The translations under genes and the position numbers were made by a program. From Tigriopus japonicus (taxonomy: Eukaryota > Arthropoda > Copepoda > Harpacticoida > Harpacticidae), in NCBI GenBank assembly GCA_010645155.1, contig JAAGOF010000108.1, positions 1,558 through 65,557 of the forward strand: DNA of 64,000 nt, read 5' to 3'. The notes beneath the pieces were generated by a model. That model saw only the letters and a list, made by a program, of their open reading frames with translations, ran no database searches and was not told the origin of the DNA. This document shows positions 35,801-47,921 of the stretch, piece by piece (the stretch's first letter is position 1; each line of letters starts with the position of its first letter).

Positions 35801-38800
35801 AAACAACATCGGGAGAGCGTTTGCCCAGAGCGATAACAAGTCTCATCAATCACTGAAGACATCATCGACGACGACGATGATGCCGACGACCATTGTTGGT
35901 CCATTGTAAAGCCACTGTCCAGATCAGGTCGCCTGGTTGTCAAAGCATCAATGCTGATACTGCTCATGGAGCATCATTGATCAACGGGCAAAACACGCGA
36001 ACAATAACGGTTTTCCTGTTGCAAAGAAAGCAGCTCATCATCGTCTTCGGAGATTAAGACGACGAGTCTAGAGATTGAGCTTTCGGATTAGGATTGGGAT
36101 CTGTTCCGAAAAGCCTTGAATTCGTTCCAAGGCAATCTGTACAAGATCATCGTCGTCAAAAGGTTTCGAACATCACTGGAACAATTGTCAGTCAGATCAA
36201 TTCGCGATTGGCCTCCCAAAGAGATGGAACAAGAGGATCGTATCATTCGAGTGGAAATGGAACACCGAGCTTTCTCTATTTGCGGTTTAATGTTGTCGAG
36301 ATCATTTTCCAGGAACTGAAGGTGGAACAAGCTAACCCAAAGCAACCACCAAGGTGTACGTATGTATCATCATAGTCACCATCATCATCAGCAGCATCAT
36401 CTCGTCAGACCCATGCTACCGAAAAAGTTATCATCCTAGATGAGAAGGCTCGACGACGAGAAAGAGAAGCAAATCTGGCGAGCATCAAAACCAACAACAT
36501 AACCAGGCTAAACGTGTGTGTCTCCATTGTCCTTGGTTACGCCGAGTGGAACATAAAAAGATGCCAAGGAGGCCTCTTTTTGAGCTAGCTCGTGTACCAC
36601 GCGTACATATATGTGTCTGCTCCTTTACTGTAACATAACCACTTCGCTATTGTACTCGAGGCTTGAGAGAAGGAAAAAATGTGTTGGAGGGGGATTTTCT
36701 GGACAAATACAAATGACAGTCCCATTCCGTAAGGCTCTCGAGTAGTGTTATCACATGCAAGCCGTCGTGGTTTTGCTTGACGAAACATCACCGCCTTGAT
36801 TGAGAGTGTATTCATGCCTCCTTTTATTCCTCCCATTTTGCGGAACTTCCTTGTTCTTGGCCGTGTGCGTCAAAGTGGACTGACCGATCCAGTTGAACCA
36901 CATTCCTTTGTTCAATATTGACCATGGTCACCCACCACCCCCGACTCTCCCAACTCTTCCAAAGCTTGTCCCCTATCAAATATTTCGGGAACTTTTCCCG
37001 ACCATCTCGCCTAGTGTCTCTCAATATTGATCTGTTGGCCTGCAATTTATGGACGTGGCCATATTTTGGGCGCCCAGTTTGGGGAAAGAGAGCCTGTATT
37101 TAAGGCGCTTCTTTATGACACTGACCCACTTGGAAGAGCCCCATCTCCTAGTAATCCTTTAAAAATGGATTCCAAAAGACATTGCCCCAAATCAAACCGA
37201 GTCTCCCACCGGACTTTTCGAAAACTGTAGGTTTGATCGTGGCCAAACGAGATCGTTTGATGGACAAGGTCAGTGAGGTAGTTGTTGTTCTTCAAGGAAC
37301 AACAATTCATGGGCATTGAAGTCCTTTCTTGAGTCTCGAGTGGAATGGAACGACTGACCCTGTGTGGTGGTGGGGGCTTTTGTGGACCCTCTTTCTTTCT
37401 CGTGAATGGTGCGGCCATATCCGAAATGATTGCTCATAACTTATTATCCTCATAAGTTGATGTGCCTGCCTTTATGGTAGCAAGGGGGGATGGGTGAAGG
37501 AAGGCACTGGAGAGACCCACTCCAAGCTCAATGAGGCAATCCGGGACAGAAAACACATCAAAACAAGTGTAAAATAAAGAACAAATTCCAGGCTCCGTCA
37601 AAGAACCCTCTAGAGCCATGGAGAATGGAGGTTACCAACCCAACGTGTAGGTACGAATGTAAACGTATTTACCCATGATAAGGTACATTCAGTGACGAGA
37701 GAAAGAAGAGCCATGAACGGTGAAATTGGGCCATGAAAGGAAGTTTAGGTGTCACATTTCGAGGTGTATGGAGAAGTTATGTGTAAACAGAAACACCAAT
37801 AAAACCAACGCTTGAGGGGCTAATGAGTACCGAATTGAGGACCTGGAGCCAATTATAGGTCTCTTTAACCCGACTGCCAACGATATTCAATACAACTTGG
37901 GAACATCCATCTCCTAGTTTTTCCTCAAGTCCGGAAAGATCAGATAGGATCTTTGGAAAAAGCCGAGGTAGTGCACAATTGATATTAATCATGTCCAGAG
38001 CTTGTGGTACAAGTGAAAGTAATGTCCAATATAAGGCCGATAACTGGAACCCCCATTACTTTTGCTTTTGTGATCAAGTGAGAAGAACCGCCATGAATCA
38101 TATCAATGGATCTACGCACGTTGGTTGGCGACTATACCTAACAGGGTTCCTTTGTCGGTCCCAAGACCACTTTCACAGCTCCTGTTCCATCGCCATCAGC
38201 CAAAGCTACATGTGCATACTCCATTGAACAAGACCTATCAGATATCTATCTGGCCTTGACATCCTTCGCCGTCGCAATATTCTGTGGTCCAAAAAACCCC
38301 CCGTTGTCTCCTCAATAAGTACGAATCAAGTTGTGAATTGTTGAGCAAAAAGGGGTTTGGTGTGCATTTCCCAAAGTAGTTCCAAACTAGCCTAATGAGA
38401 ACGTCCATCCATCAATCTGAGATTTGACATGTCGAGCGAATTTTGCTTTCTAAAACTTTTCGGACCAAAGTGACCGTTTTAAGGCCAATACCTCTAATCA
38501 TATTTTCGGTCGGATAAAGGAATTTCCCATAGTATAGTAATGCGAACATATTCAGCTGTTCAGTCAGTCAAAAACGACACGAATTGCGTCTCATTAGTGA
38601 CAGGGTTTTTGCACTTGGGAACCGGAAGCCGAAAAGGCCATGATTGTTATCAGTCAACCAAGTAAATTGGCCCAAGAAGAAAGTGGGATATTGCGTTATT
38701 CTATGGTACAAAGGAGTACGGATATACATACATGCCTCATACTGTACATGGAACAAAAAGGCAAAAGAGGCCATGTGTATTACGTGTGTACCAATCCAAC

Positions 38801-41800
38801 TGAAGCTTCAAGGAACCGACCATACAAGTGAGTAATGTGGAGTATTGTTCCAAAACCGCAAACTACGATACTAAATATGGAAATCCCGCCACTGCAGAAT
38901 GCTTCATCAAAGGTTATAAGATCCAAAATATATTTCAGAATGAGGGTTAATCCAATCAACAGATTAAGCTCTGGAGGTTATGGGAATTGGAACGAGCAAG
39001 AAAATGGGAAAAGGAAACGGTAGAAGAGTCTCTCTCCCTGAAATAACAACCAAGTTGGATTCTGGAGACTCTCGTAAGTTTTCTGGATAATCTGATCGAG
39101 TTGTTTTGTTCCACTGCTCCTCAACCTCAAGAGATAGGTGTCCCCAATTCGACCTTCGTCAATCTTTTGAATTTTGTGCTGATGTCGAGGTTTGAAGATA
39201 AGGGCCTTTTTCCTGCTTTCATGGTCATATTTGGATATTTATCACGAGAGAGTGCATTCCTTGATCGAGCCTCTGGCATAACGCGTGGTTCCAAAAACGG
39301 GTGGAACAGCATCGAACGTTATCGACAAGACAATCGCAATTCTTCTTTTACTCGACGATCGTGCCAACGTTCCGATCAGACAACTTCACTCTTGGAAAGG
39401 ACACACTTGTAGCACTCGTAAGTACAAGGATCGAGAATGTACGTATGTAAAATGGCTGGATTAGCTTGCCCAACGAATTCGGCCTTATTCGACAGCCTAG
39501 TTTTCTCCAGGGACAACCCAGGAGGTCATCCAAGCATGCTTCTTGGATGGCCGAGTTGTTTTACACTCAGTAAGCTCTTTTGTATTGTAGGTCTGGAGCA
39601 AATAAAGCTGCCTTTGGGGCAATCAACAAACAATAAGTGCCCCTTAAGCTCGGCATAAAAGGCGCATTAATAAACACATTCACTCGTGCGAAAGGCCATG
39701 GAAAAAAGGCTGGAGTTTTGGAAGCAGGAAAAACAGTGTTCACTTTTCGTGGAATGCCCTATGATCGTAGGAACCATGAGGAATGGTGTTCTAGCTATAT
39801 CCACTATCCAGGTCTCTATGACCTTTGTACGAGACCTAGAGACAACCTCGTTGTCGAAGGAACAAAGTTTCTGAATCCTTTTCAAAGGTGTTATTGCGGA
39901 GATGAATATTCGTTACCAAAAATTGTGTCCCACCCGTCAAGGAGGACCTCCCGCAGTTGGATCACAAGCAATCAATAGAAACACATTCAGTCTTCGGACC
40001 AAAAATGACGGGAATAGTTCATGCCTGACAAATATTGAAATAAACAGCTTCACTAAAAGGGGTGAAAGACGTTTGGAAAGGGAGGCCAAAGAAGAGAAGA
40101 GACACAAATCCAATAATTGCCATTCACAGGGGAAAGAACGACAGACTACGGAGAAAACAGGGCCAGTTACTCCTGGCTTGCCTCTTCCCAGAACAATCAG
40201 CTCGTGGGTAAAAGCACTGTCCAAGTTTTGTCTTTCCACAACACTAAAGGTCTTTCCAAAAGACCCTTAGCTTGGCATGGAACGGCCTCATTATTTTCGT
40301 TCAGTGATTGTGTTGTCATGGCGTTGCCAATTGCATTTGTACAGAGCAAAGAAACATTTGTACCACCCTTTGTCGAGCAAGATGACATGCATGTCAATCA
40401 ATGGATCCTCCGTCCATGGAGTAGAATAAGCCCAGTTGATGCACAACCAACGTAGATAGAAGAAACAAGGGCACGCAAATGGCACCCTGAAGGAAACAAG
40501 ACGCACGAGAGAGCAAGAAAATCTGTAATTACATCCTAGCTATGAACATGGATGCCTTTCGTCTCTTGTTTGGCTCTCAACACGAAAGTGAGAAACAAGG
40601 GTCAAAAGACCGACCATCTAAGGAGGTCAATGAGGCGAATCATGAGAACAGAGTGCCTAATGGTTTACGAAGGCTTGGAAGTATTTCAATTTCAGCTGAA
40701 ATACCAACCAACCCTCTTAAAAAAATCAGGGCGTTTTTTGTTGATATTCTGATATAGCGATGTTTGAATGTAATCTTGTGTTTCCAATAGGTTTGATCAA
40801 TCATGAAAAATTCCGTAGCCATTCTTCCCATGATCGTGAATACACTTATTGTGCGTCTCTCTCTCTCTTTTTTGATGCGCTTCAGTGACCTTCAACGTTC
40901 CTTTGGAACACATTTTTGCCTCGTCTGGTTGGGAAAGCGAATTCAAGACACCATTGAGGCGCATTCAAGCACCTCCGCCACCATTTCCGACACTCCCATC
41001 CATCATTCGCTCTTTGAAGTATTGCTACAAAAGTCAATACCGTCTCATCAGCAAAAAACTTGTAGCCTGAAGTACATACACTCTACACTCAGAGCTCGTG
41101 AGACGATTCCTTTGGCGTTCCCGGTACCGAGTTCGGATTACTTGAAAGAAGCCGACAAAAAAACTGCCAGAGATAATGCCGTCAGCAACTCTCACTTCTA
41201 GCCGTAACAAGCTTTCCACATATGGTACACATGCTACATACGAACTCTAGTATGCTTTCGCCGGAAATCTTTTTATAGACTGAATGAATCATCTTGTGGT
41301 AAAATTTGCCGGAAAAGGCATAAACTAAGAAAACAGGATTATAGCTTGAAAGGATATTTCTGCAGCAAAGGTCCAAAGGAGACCCAATTTCTTGAAGAAG
41401 TGCACATATGAACATGGTTAATAGGTGATGCACTTATGGTCCGTGTTCCCGGGTTCCTTCTTGTCTCATTACAGGAATGTATGAACATAAATCAGTGGAT
41501 TTTGAAATGTCTCCGAGGAGTCTCTTGCTTCCTTTGGCCCCTTTTTGGTCCACATTTAAATGGATGCAAAAGAAAGGGGACACGACAAGAACGAAGAGCC
41601 TCGAGGATTGGGAACTATTAATCCTGTACATATGTTACCAACCATAGATGGGCCCCAAAAGAGCTAGATTGTTGGGTGAGTGGTCGAGAAAGAAGTTTGA
41701 GCCACCTTATGATACGTTTAACTGTCGCTTCAATCCATTATGTACGCACAAGGTGCGAGGCTGGTGGCGACAATGCGCTTTAATGAGCTCATTAGCAATT

Positions 41801-44800
41801 TGTTCCACTTGTTCCAAATCTATGGACAACTAAGCAATGTACGTTTCTCTCTCTCTCACACTTCCTTGGCTCCTATTCAAGCATGTCTAATTTTATGGGC
41901 GTGAAATCATATGGTACTTAAAAGAAGGGAGCTTCCCTTGAAGGTCTGGTGAAACGAGAGGTTTCTTTATTTTTCCAAGAGGAACCTACTTTTTCTTGGC
42001 GGGTAAAGAATGTTGTGACCCCTTCCTTTCTCTTCTGCCCTCGAGATTCAATTTTGGAAACTGGATAATTTCTCTTCTCGTCAAAGAAAATTCCAGTGCG
42101 AGCCAACAGACCCCCCTCCAAACCTGCCAGAATCCACAGATGTCCTTCGAAAAAGTGCACCTTGGGCTAAAACACCAAAGTTATTTTCCATAGATCCCCA
42201 GACACGCTCTTCATTGGAACAACTCGCTCGATAAATCCAGGGACAAGTTTGACGGAACAGCTATCCATCCATGGATCACTAATGGAACACAGACCGTCGT
42301 CGTGTTGGATCGGATCTTGAATACTTCTGTGGTTGCAAATGGCCTTTTTCCTCAATGATTTGTCTCTGCCAGTCCCAAGTGGCCAAGCACAAATCTCATG
42401 AAGCCTACACACCTTGATTTGGTGTCACTCTTAAGTGAAAGAGGATATCGATCGTGCTCTACCTTGTCTGGTGACCAGTTTGGCTCAGCTACTTTAAATA
42501 CGAATCCACTTCTCTTGGCTACAAAAGCCCATTCATGTCAGGAGGAGATTGTACAATACACGTGCATGGCTGGACGGGTTAATTAATTATTTCTACTACG
42601 TACGAACGCCATCAAGCAAGCAAGCTATTTTGCTATATATCTGGCATTCTAGACAGAGTACAGAAAGAGAACGAGACGTGACTATGAAAATCCATTAAAA
42701 TGTTGCAATGGATATTCGCTTGGGGAAATAAGAGAGTGCATAATTAGGTGCCCCCCGACCTCACATGAGAGCCACTGACACAAATTGTAATGTATGGAGC
42801 ATGAGAGCCATGGTTCCATTTGCTCGACCTTCAACGGGAACTCCGCACAAACCTTGAGCAGGGCAATTAAAACGAATTGAATGAAAACTTCACCTCATAC
42901 TACGTACTTCAATAGATGGCCGACAAGTCGAAAACTTGATCAATTAATGTCAAGAAGATCCTCAAAACTAACTAGTTCAGGGAGCGTCAGGGAGACCGAG
43001 TTTGGTCAAGTATTTGTGGATGAAAACTTACATAATTGATGCAAATGGAGTCATGCCACGTCAGTTTGGAAACACTTTGTAGACCCTAAGACCCTATTCA
43101 TTAGTCCCACGGGACCAGTAAATTTCCTGGTTGCAATTAAGTTCAAATCCCTAGCAAACAAAGGAAGGCGGATTTGGTCAAAAATTCCCCTCTTGCCTCT
43201 TGGAAAGTTTTCATCCCAACCCTTCCCACTCGTTCGTGGGGAAAGGATCCCTTCACATTTCTCTCCCCCTTCATTCGAGGAGGCACAATCTCTGGCATTT
43301 CTGGGAAATTTTGAAGCTAGCTCTCAAGGGAGTTTTTTCTTGTCCATGTAGGAAACTGACGCTCATTCTCTATTCCTCATTCGTCACCAGAAACTGCACA
43401 AAGAACCACTACCACCATCCATATTACACCAAACTTGCTTCGTCATTTGAAACTGTCATTTTTCCAGCTTTCGAGCACTTGGATAAACCGAACAACTCGA
43501 AAAAATAGAAATAAAATTACGGTGTTGGAATGAATTATTTCGTGCACTTTTGCGATGCTTCATTAGTTGTGGTGGAGATGGTGAGGATTGAAGCTAAAGT
43601 AATTGCTTGCTGTTTACTCATTGATTTCCCCGAGGAGATCTTCCCTCAAACACCCTAGAATTTGGAAGCATCAAGTGAGTTTTTGGAGGAAGGATGGGAA
43701 GAGTTGTAAACGCATGTTCTTCCACGAATTTTCAAGCTTTCTCCATGGAAAGTACCAACTTGGAAGAGCGTTCATTAGTTCCAGTCTTATTTGAAGACAC
43801 GACAAATAGAGCAAGAAACTTTCGGTAGGACTTATTACATTCCTCGGAGTTTAAATCCTAATTCCGGATCATACTTTTTGTGGGGCAGAGCCGAGGCATT
43901 GATGCTGAACCCATCTTCATTGGACTACCCAGACAACCTGAAATACGGGGATTTAAATGGCCAGGAGAGTGAAAAAGGAACGAGGAATAACGAGAGGAAT
44001 GAAGGCTGTCAAGGGCGTAATTCCCTTCGCTATGAAGGATGAGACTCTGGTAACCAAGAAAGAAAACTTCTGTTGAAATTGTAGCAAAACCGGAGGGGAT
44101 TATGTGAACAAAGTCGGCTCAAGATTCTGGTCTTCCAATATTTTAGAGGTACATGTTTGTTTCTTTCATCGCAGGTGAGTGCTCAAATTAGTCAGCCTTG
44201 ACTTGTTGAAGGTCTCCAAGGTCTCCAAAAGAGAGTCAGCTCCTCAAGCTGTCCCTGGAGAGGTTTTATGTGACATTGAAGATCACTCCACAATGTCATC
44301 AGGTTCACTTTGCCTTTAGGAAAGAAACGTTTCCAGGTTATAATAACGAATCTGTAAGCATAAAGCCAATATGTCCTATGTCTTCAAACTAATTGTTAAT
44401 AGTGGTACAAAAACTTTCAAGGTGGTCTGGCCATGAGGAAAAAATGGGATGTCATGAAAGTGAAGGATGAATTGAGATGACAAAAATTTGGAACATCCTC
44501 ATCGTCGTTCTTCTGACTTGACTTGGAAGAGGAGCCCTGGGGGCAAGAGGAGAGAAAGGGAGAGAGACACAGAGAAAATTTGGCACTCAAGTTTTTCAGT
44601 GAGGCCTGAATGAGTAAGTGAAAGAGACTCACTCACGCCGACTCTTGAGGATGAACGACCGTCGAGCAGCCTGGAGAAAGCGGTTCTTGGGAGGGAGAGA
44701 GAGAAAGAAAGAAAGAGAGATGAGGGAGGAAAGCCTCATTGGGCATATGAAAACTTTTTCCTGGCGTGATGACATTAAATGGATGGGCCTCGAAAGTGAT

Positions 44801-47800
44801 AAGAAAGTAATACTTCAAATTGTGGATATGATGAGCGAGAGAAAGGGAAATGTTCGCTCGCCTTCGCTTGGCAAAAGTGCAAAAAAGCTACCATTTGCTG
44901 GTGCCAAAGCAGAGTGAAAATTGGAAAAGTTGCCCACATTGTAGTCGCACCTCGAATCCATTGCTCTTGTTGAAGGCTCGGAACATTCGTTTCCTTCGCT
45001 CTGAAATTGTTCCTGTACCTATCAACCTTGCACGCATTCCATGTATGTGGAACATGACATATTGAGGATCTCATCCCACATTCTGTCCAAGTCTTGGCAA
45101 CTAAACTCACAACTACCAAGACACTCACAGTACACTCAAGTGACAAGTAGGTTCCACGGAGAACCTTACAATCAATTGTGGGAACATTTTTCAATGAGAG
45201 TGTGCGGCATTACTCACAAGTGTCAGAAAGACCACAATCTCATCGCTTTCAATTAAATGCTCATTAGATCGAAGAAGGTCTCTGACCTCCGATGTGCCCC
45301 CTTAAAGTCCAATTGAGGAAATGAGGCCAAGCCCTGATCCCCAATAGGTCCACGCCCATGATTGAAAAATTGAACCTGGGACGGGCTAACTTTCTTCCGC
45401 CTTCAAAACCTAGTTGGTGTGACCTCATTTCCGGAAAACACTTGGGTTTGTCATGCGAGAATGCAAATACGATGAGGAAATCGCAGTTTGGGTTCTCGAA
45501 GAGCCCGCTAGTGTCTAGTAACAAAAAGGAACTGCCAATCATTTCTTGAGCAAGATTATCTCGAGCACTACAATGGCAATCTCAAGGATGCATTTGGCCC
45601 TGGAGTGGTTTTATAAAGTCATTCTCTGGAAGCCGCTCGCCTCGTTTTATCACTCGCTCGGTTTTCTGTTATCTTTCGCGTCAAAACTTTCCTCTTTCCT
45701 CCAAACCAAACACAAGAGACTTTGAGTGGAGGTTCCAATGAGCATTTTCAACTTGAGCGTTAGATTTCAAGCCACGTCCAGATCATTCTGCACTTTAATG
45801 AGAGATTCAAGGCTCTTGATGGGAAGTAGTATAAATGTATCATTCATTAGGAGGCTTTCAGCTCCCGGAAGTAGAAAGAAGCCAAGTCCGATTTTTCGTT
45901 GCTGGGGTTTCCTACAGCCAAGACTCCAAAGTCTGGTGGTGGGAATTACTAACTGCGAACTTTCCATACCAATGGTACGTTACGTGGTATATAGGAGTTA
46001 CTTAACTCCATCCAGCTTACTACTGAGATCGAGTTGGAGAGGCAAGGCCACAATTCGGAGTCACACATGGGAGAAGTGGGAACGAAAGTTGTGAATATGC
46101 ACACGTTGCCAGTGTACGTAGTACTAAACTACAACTACGCAGCTAATGGAAGAATTTACCCTGTTCTGGAAGCGGAAGTCACATTTCAACAGCTCTCTGC
46201 CATATTAACCCTCAAGAAGGGACCGAATCGCATGTAGAGTACTACACAGCTCAGCTAATTGGATTTCACGGCCTTCTTGCCTATTCTCAGTTGTTCTCTT
46301 GAGCCTCTATTTTTTCCTCGAGAGCGAAAGGAAACATACAAAAGGCTTCTTTCTCAGGTGTTGCTCTGAATGGAAAGGTTGTTTATTTAGCCTCTCTTGG
46401 GAGAGCTGGAGCTCGTCAACTCAGTTGGTGGACGGTGGGTCGCCCGAATCAATGCATTTTTGCACCCTTTGAAAGTTGGGAGTCAGATGCAGATGAAAAT
46501 ATAGGTCCATGAGCCTCGAAGGCATCGTCAGTTCTCGTCCAATCTTTTGTGCGAGGAGTCTTGACGTCCTTTTGGGTGATTATTTATTTGAATGCATATC
46601 TTAGAAAGTAACAATCCAGCTTTTGGGAGTCTTGTGCAATTGGCATTTACAATACGAAACAAGATATCAGCCACAACGGGTTTTAGTCGTAGTTCGTTGC
46701 TTTTTTGTCACATGTAACAAGTGATTGTTCCCTCGCAGCTTTGAACGTCAGTCCGTCCCGACAAAGGTCGGTTGGCCCAGCAAATTAGGCATAACAAATC
46801 GATTTAGTGCTCTTCGCAAACCTTGAGCAATCAATGTGTGATTAATCACGTCACTTGTTGGCAGAAGAGTTTCAGTTGACATTAGCTCGGTTAAAAAAAA
46901 CGAGAGAAGTAAAAACTCAGCATTGTGACCACCTTTCACAAAGAACTGAGTTGCGAAGCTTCGAATAAAGTGCAATAATCCAACTTCCACTGAGTTGACC
47001 ACCCGTCCACTTCCTTTCAATATTATTGGGGTTTGCTGCCACTATGCTAAAACTTGCATTTCAATCTGCATTAGAGGCAGTCGGAGGATATTGGATTTTC
47101 ATTGGCTGTTTGATTAAGTCACCCTGAAGTCGGTTTCCAGCCTGGCTTTGATGAATGTTTCAGATTAAGTGTGTGGTAGTGGGGCTAGTGGTGGTTCCTT
47201 ACGTTCGGTCAAGATCTAAGAGAATCGATTTACATGGTTGAGTATCAGAGAGTTACTAGAGCTCCCCTGAAGATATGAAAACATAAAGTGCATTCTGAAT
47301 CCGACGTGAAACGAGAAAGCAACCAAACTTCTCTCTCTGAAAAGTTGGCGTGAAGAAGCGTCTCTCATTTTCCTTCTAACCTTTCTGGAAGGTCGTGTTC
47401 GCCCGAGTTTCTGAGATTTTGCAAGCAAACAAATCAGAAAATCATGAGAAAATCCCCAGGCCAATCCTTTCGTTGTCCTATTTTGAATACTCAGCTCTCA
47501 TCAAACTCTCAGGAGACAAGGAATATCTCTTGTTCCCGTATATTGACGTGTCTGAATAGAAACGATCATATTCGAAAAGGAAGGTCTTGTGCCTTTCCTA
47601 CTACTATAAATATGGATCAAACTTTGTCCATTTCCAATTGCAGTTATCAAAGAGAGTGAGCACTTTGCCAGTTTGAAAAAAGAGGAAGAGAGTATGCCCT
47701 AGTTCTCCATTGCTCTTTGTGTCCCTGCAATCTTTGAAATTGAATCCGGGCAAAAGTTTCCGTGCACATTTCCAAAGTTGAAGTGATCCGTGAATACTAT

Positions 47801-47896
47801 TATGCGAATGCTTCCCTTACCAGAAAACAGGGACATTCCAATCAGAGCCATGAACAACCAGCGTTCCCACATCCTTGAGGTGGTGGTTTGGAACAT
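17554..47896 (-). CDS. Beaten-path (Beat) family two-Ig cell-surface protein, spliced
   Basis: Beat proteins are neuronal surface or secreted Ig proteins that pair with Sidestep-type partners in axon guidance. I joined eight exons by splice site and phase: 47896-47821, 34342-34177, 33451-33391, 25586-25457, 25334-25201, 20812-20708, 20625-20457 and 17879-17554, giving 388 residues. A signal peptide (WERWLFMALIGMSLFSG) is followed by Ig1: C52 in ELVCDFGW, W72 in LYSVKWYKDGEEIYR, and C125 in WNTAGSYRCEVTA. Ig2 follows: C170 in GDIVNLNCSS, W183 in IFWYINSEA, and C233 in VKVKCSAM. SVKWYK, W-T-G-YRCEV, GPTITG and the G-D-VNLNCSS block are Beat hallmarks. The tail is Ser-rich with a hydrophobic stretch at about 355-367, perhaps for membrane or GPI anchoring. 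Exons 2-7 are secure. Exons 1 and 8 rest on phase and splice-site fit. I do not assign a Beat subclass. Confidence 0.85.
17880..20456 (-). other. Intron 7 of the Beat-family gene (if exon 8 is used)
   Basis: A 163-codon plus-strand frame (19054-19545) and several shorter ones show no recognisable domain. I see no splice context or repeat, and treat it as non-coding. Confidence 0.4.
20410..20625 (-). CDS. Beat-family exon 7 (Ig2 end; alternative 3' end)
   Basis: Acceptor CACTCTCGTTCCAG. Encodes DDPTVKVKCSAMLLDIYLKS with the second Ig2 Cys (C233), then a polar linker. The preferred donor is CAAG|GTACGA, ending the exon at 20457 in phase 1 and joining exon 8. If this donor is not used, the frame runs 16 more codons to a TAG at 20410-20412. 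That would give a 295-residue protein without the hydrophobic tail. Confidence 0.8.
   Translation of the reverse strand, partial: DDPTVKVKCSAMLLDIYLKSNEISFEVDRPTRLSSNLIPALESRDGKLSKQQTSSQGTIMEDFNKSLTICH
20708..20812 (-). CDS. Beat-family exon 6 (Ig2, middle)
   Basis: Acceptor TTGTTGTTTCCAG, donor AAG|GTAAGC. Encodes 35 residues, from AYPHQVIDYPWIREP to TRVSGLQFRITSKYMK, matching the Beat Ig2 segment between the core Trp and the second Cys. Phase 0 at both ends. Confidence 0.85.
20813..25200 (-). other. Intron 5 of the Beat-family gene, 4.4 kb
   Basis: No other gene recognised. It contains a (TGAA)n microsatellite around 24076-24103 and a short (CAA)n run at about 23409-23424. Confidence 0.5.
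25201..25334 (-). CDS. Beat-family exon 5 (Ig2, first half)
   Basis: Acceptor TCTCCGGTTTCAG, donor GCG|GTAAGT. Encodes residues 145-189: AVPLSGPTITGQQTRYALGD, then IVNLNCSS with the first Ig2 Cys and DIFWYINSEA with the core Trp. Phase 1 in, phase 0 out. Intron 4 is only 122 bp. Confidence 0.9.
25457..25586 (-). CDS. Beat-family exon 4 (Ig1, second half)
   Basis: Acceptor CTCTTTCTACAG, donor GTCG|GTGAGT. Encodes residues 102-144, including WADWNTAGSYRCEVTADDYE with the second Ig1 Cys and the conserved D-x-G/A-x-Y-x-C type motif. Phase 0 in, phase 1 out. The preceding intron is 7.8 kb. Confidence 0.9.
25587..33390 (-). other. Intron 3 of the Beat-family gene, 7.8 kb
   Basis: No nested gene recognised. 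A 149-codon plus-strand frame at 26177-26626 has no domain or splice support. A 12 bp perfect inverted repeat (ACCGGTAGATGC, 27458-27469 and 27532-27543) and a TTCT microsatellite around 30240-30275 are the only structures noted. Confidence 0.5.
33391..33451 (-). CDS. Beat-family exon 3 (61 nt micro-exon)
   Basis: Acceptor CCTTTCTTGCAG, donor GAC|GTAAGT. Encodes RFVPSEDPVVISYAKPGVK and VD, the strand that follows WYK-G-EIYR in Beat Ig1. The single leading base completes the Arg codon left by exon 2. Confidence 0.85.
34177..34342 (-). CDS. Beat-family exon 2 (Ig1, first half)
   Basis: Acceptor CTTTATTGCAG, donor AG|GTAAAT. Encodes residues 26-80, from ENTGKLQILEMRIPDPF through the Ig1 Cys (ELVCDFGW) to YSVKWYKDGEEIY. 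Enters in phase 1 and leaves in phase 2. Confidence 0.85.
34343..47820 (-). other. Intron 1 of the Beat-family gene, 13.5 kb
   Basis: Many short open frames on both strands, none with recognisable domains or consistent splice context. Minor features are CT and GA runs and a high density of TGGAAC/GTTCCA. Large first introns are common in axon-guidance genes and often hold enhancers, but I cannot point to one here. Confidence 0.5.
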
Positions 47897-47921
47897 GCTT
47901 CTCTTCGTCACTTGAACTCCT
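47821..47921 (-). CDS. Beat-family exon 1 (signal peptide)
   Basis: An acceptor (TTTGTTCCAG) precedes 47921, so a non-coding 5' exon probably lies upstream. I place the start ATG at 47896, giving MFQTTTSRMWERWLFMALIG and a hydrophobic core typical of a signal peptide. An ATG further upstream (47938) would lie in the intron. The donor GTAAGG leaves one base (G), which matches the two-base start of exon 2. The intron to exon 2 is about 13.5 kb, so linkage is inferred. Confidence 0.6.
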
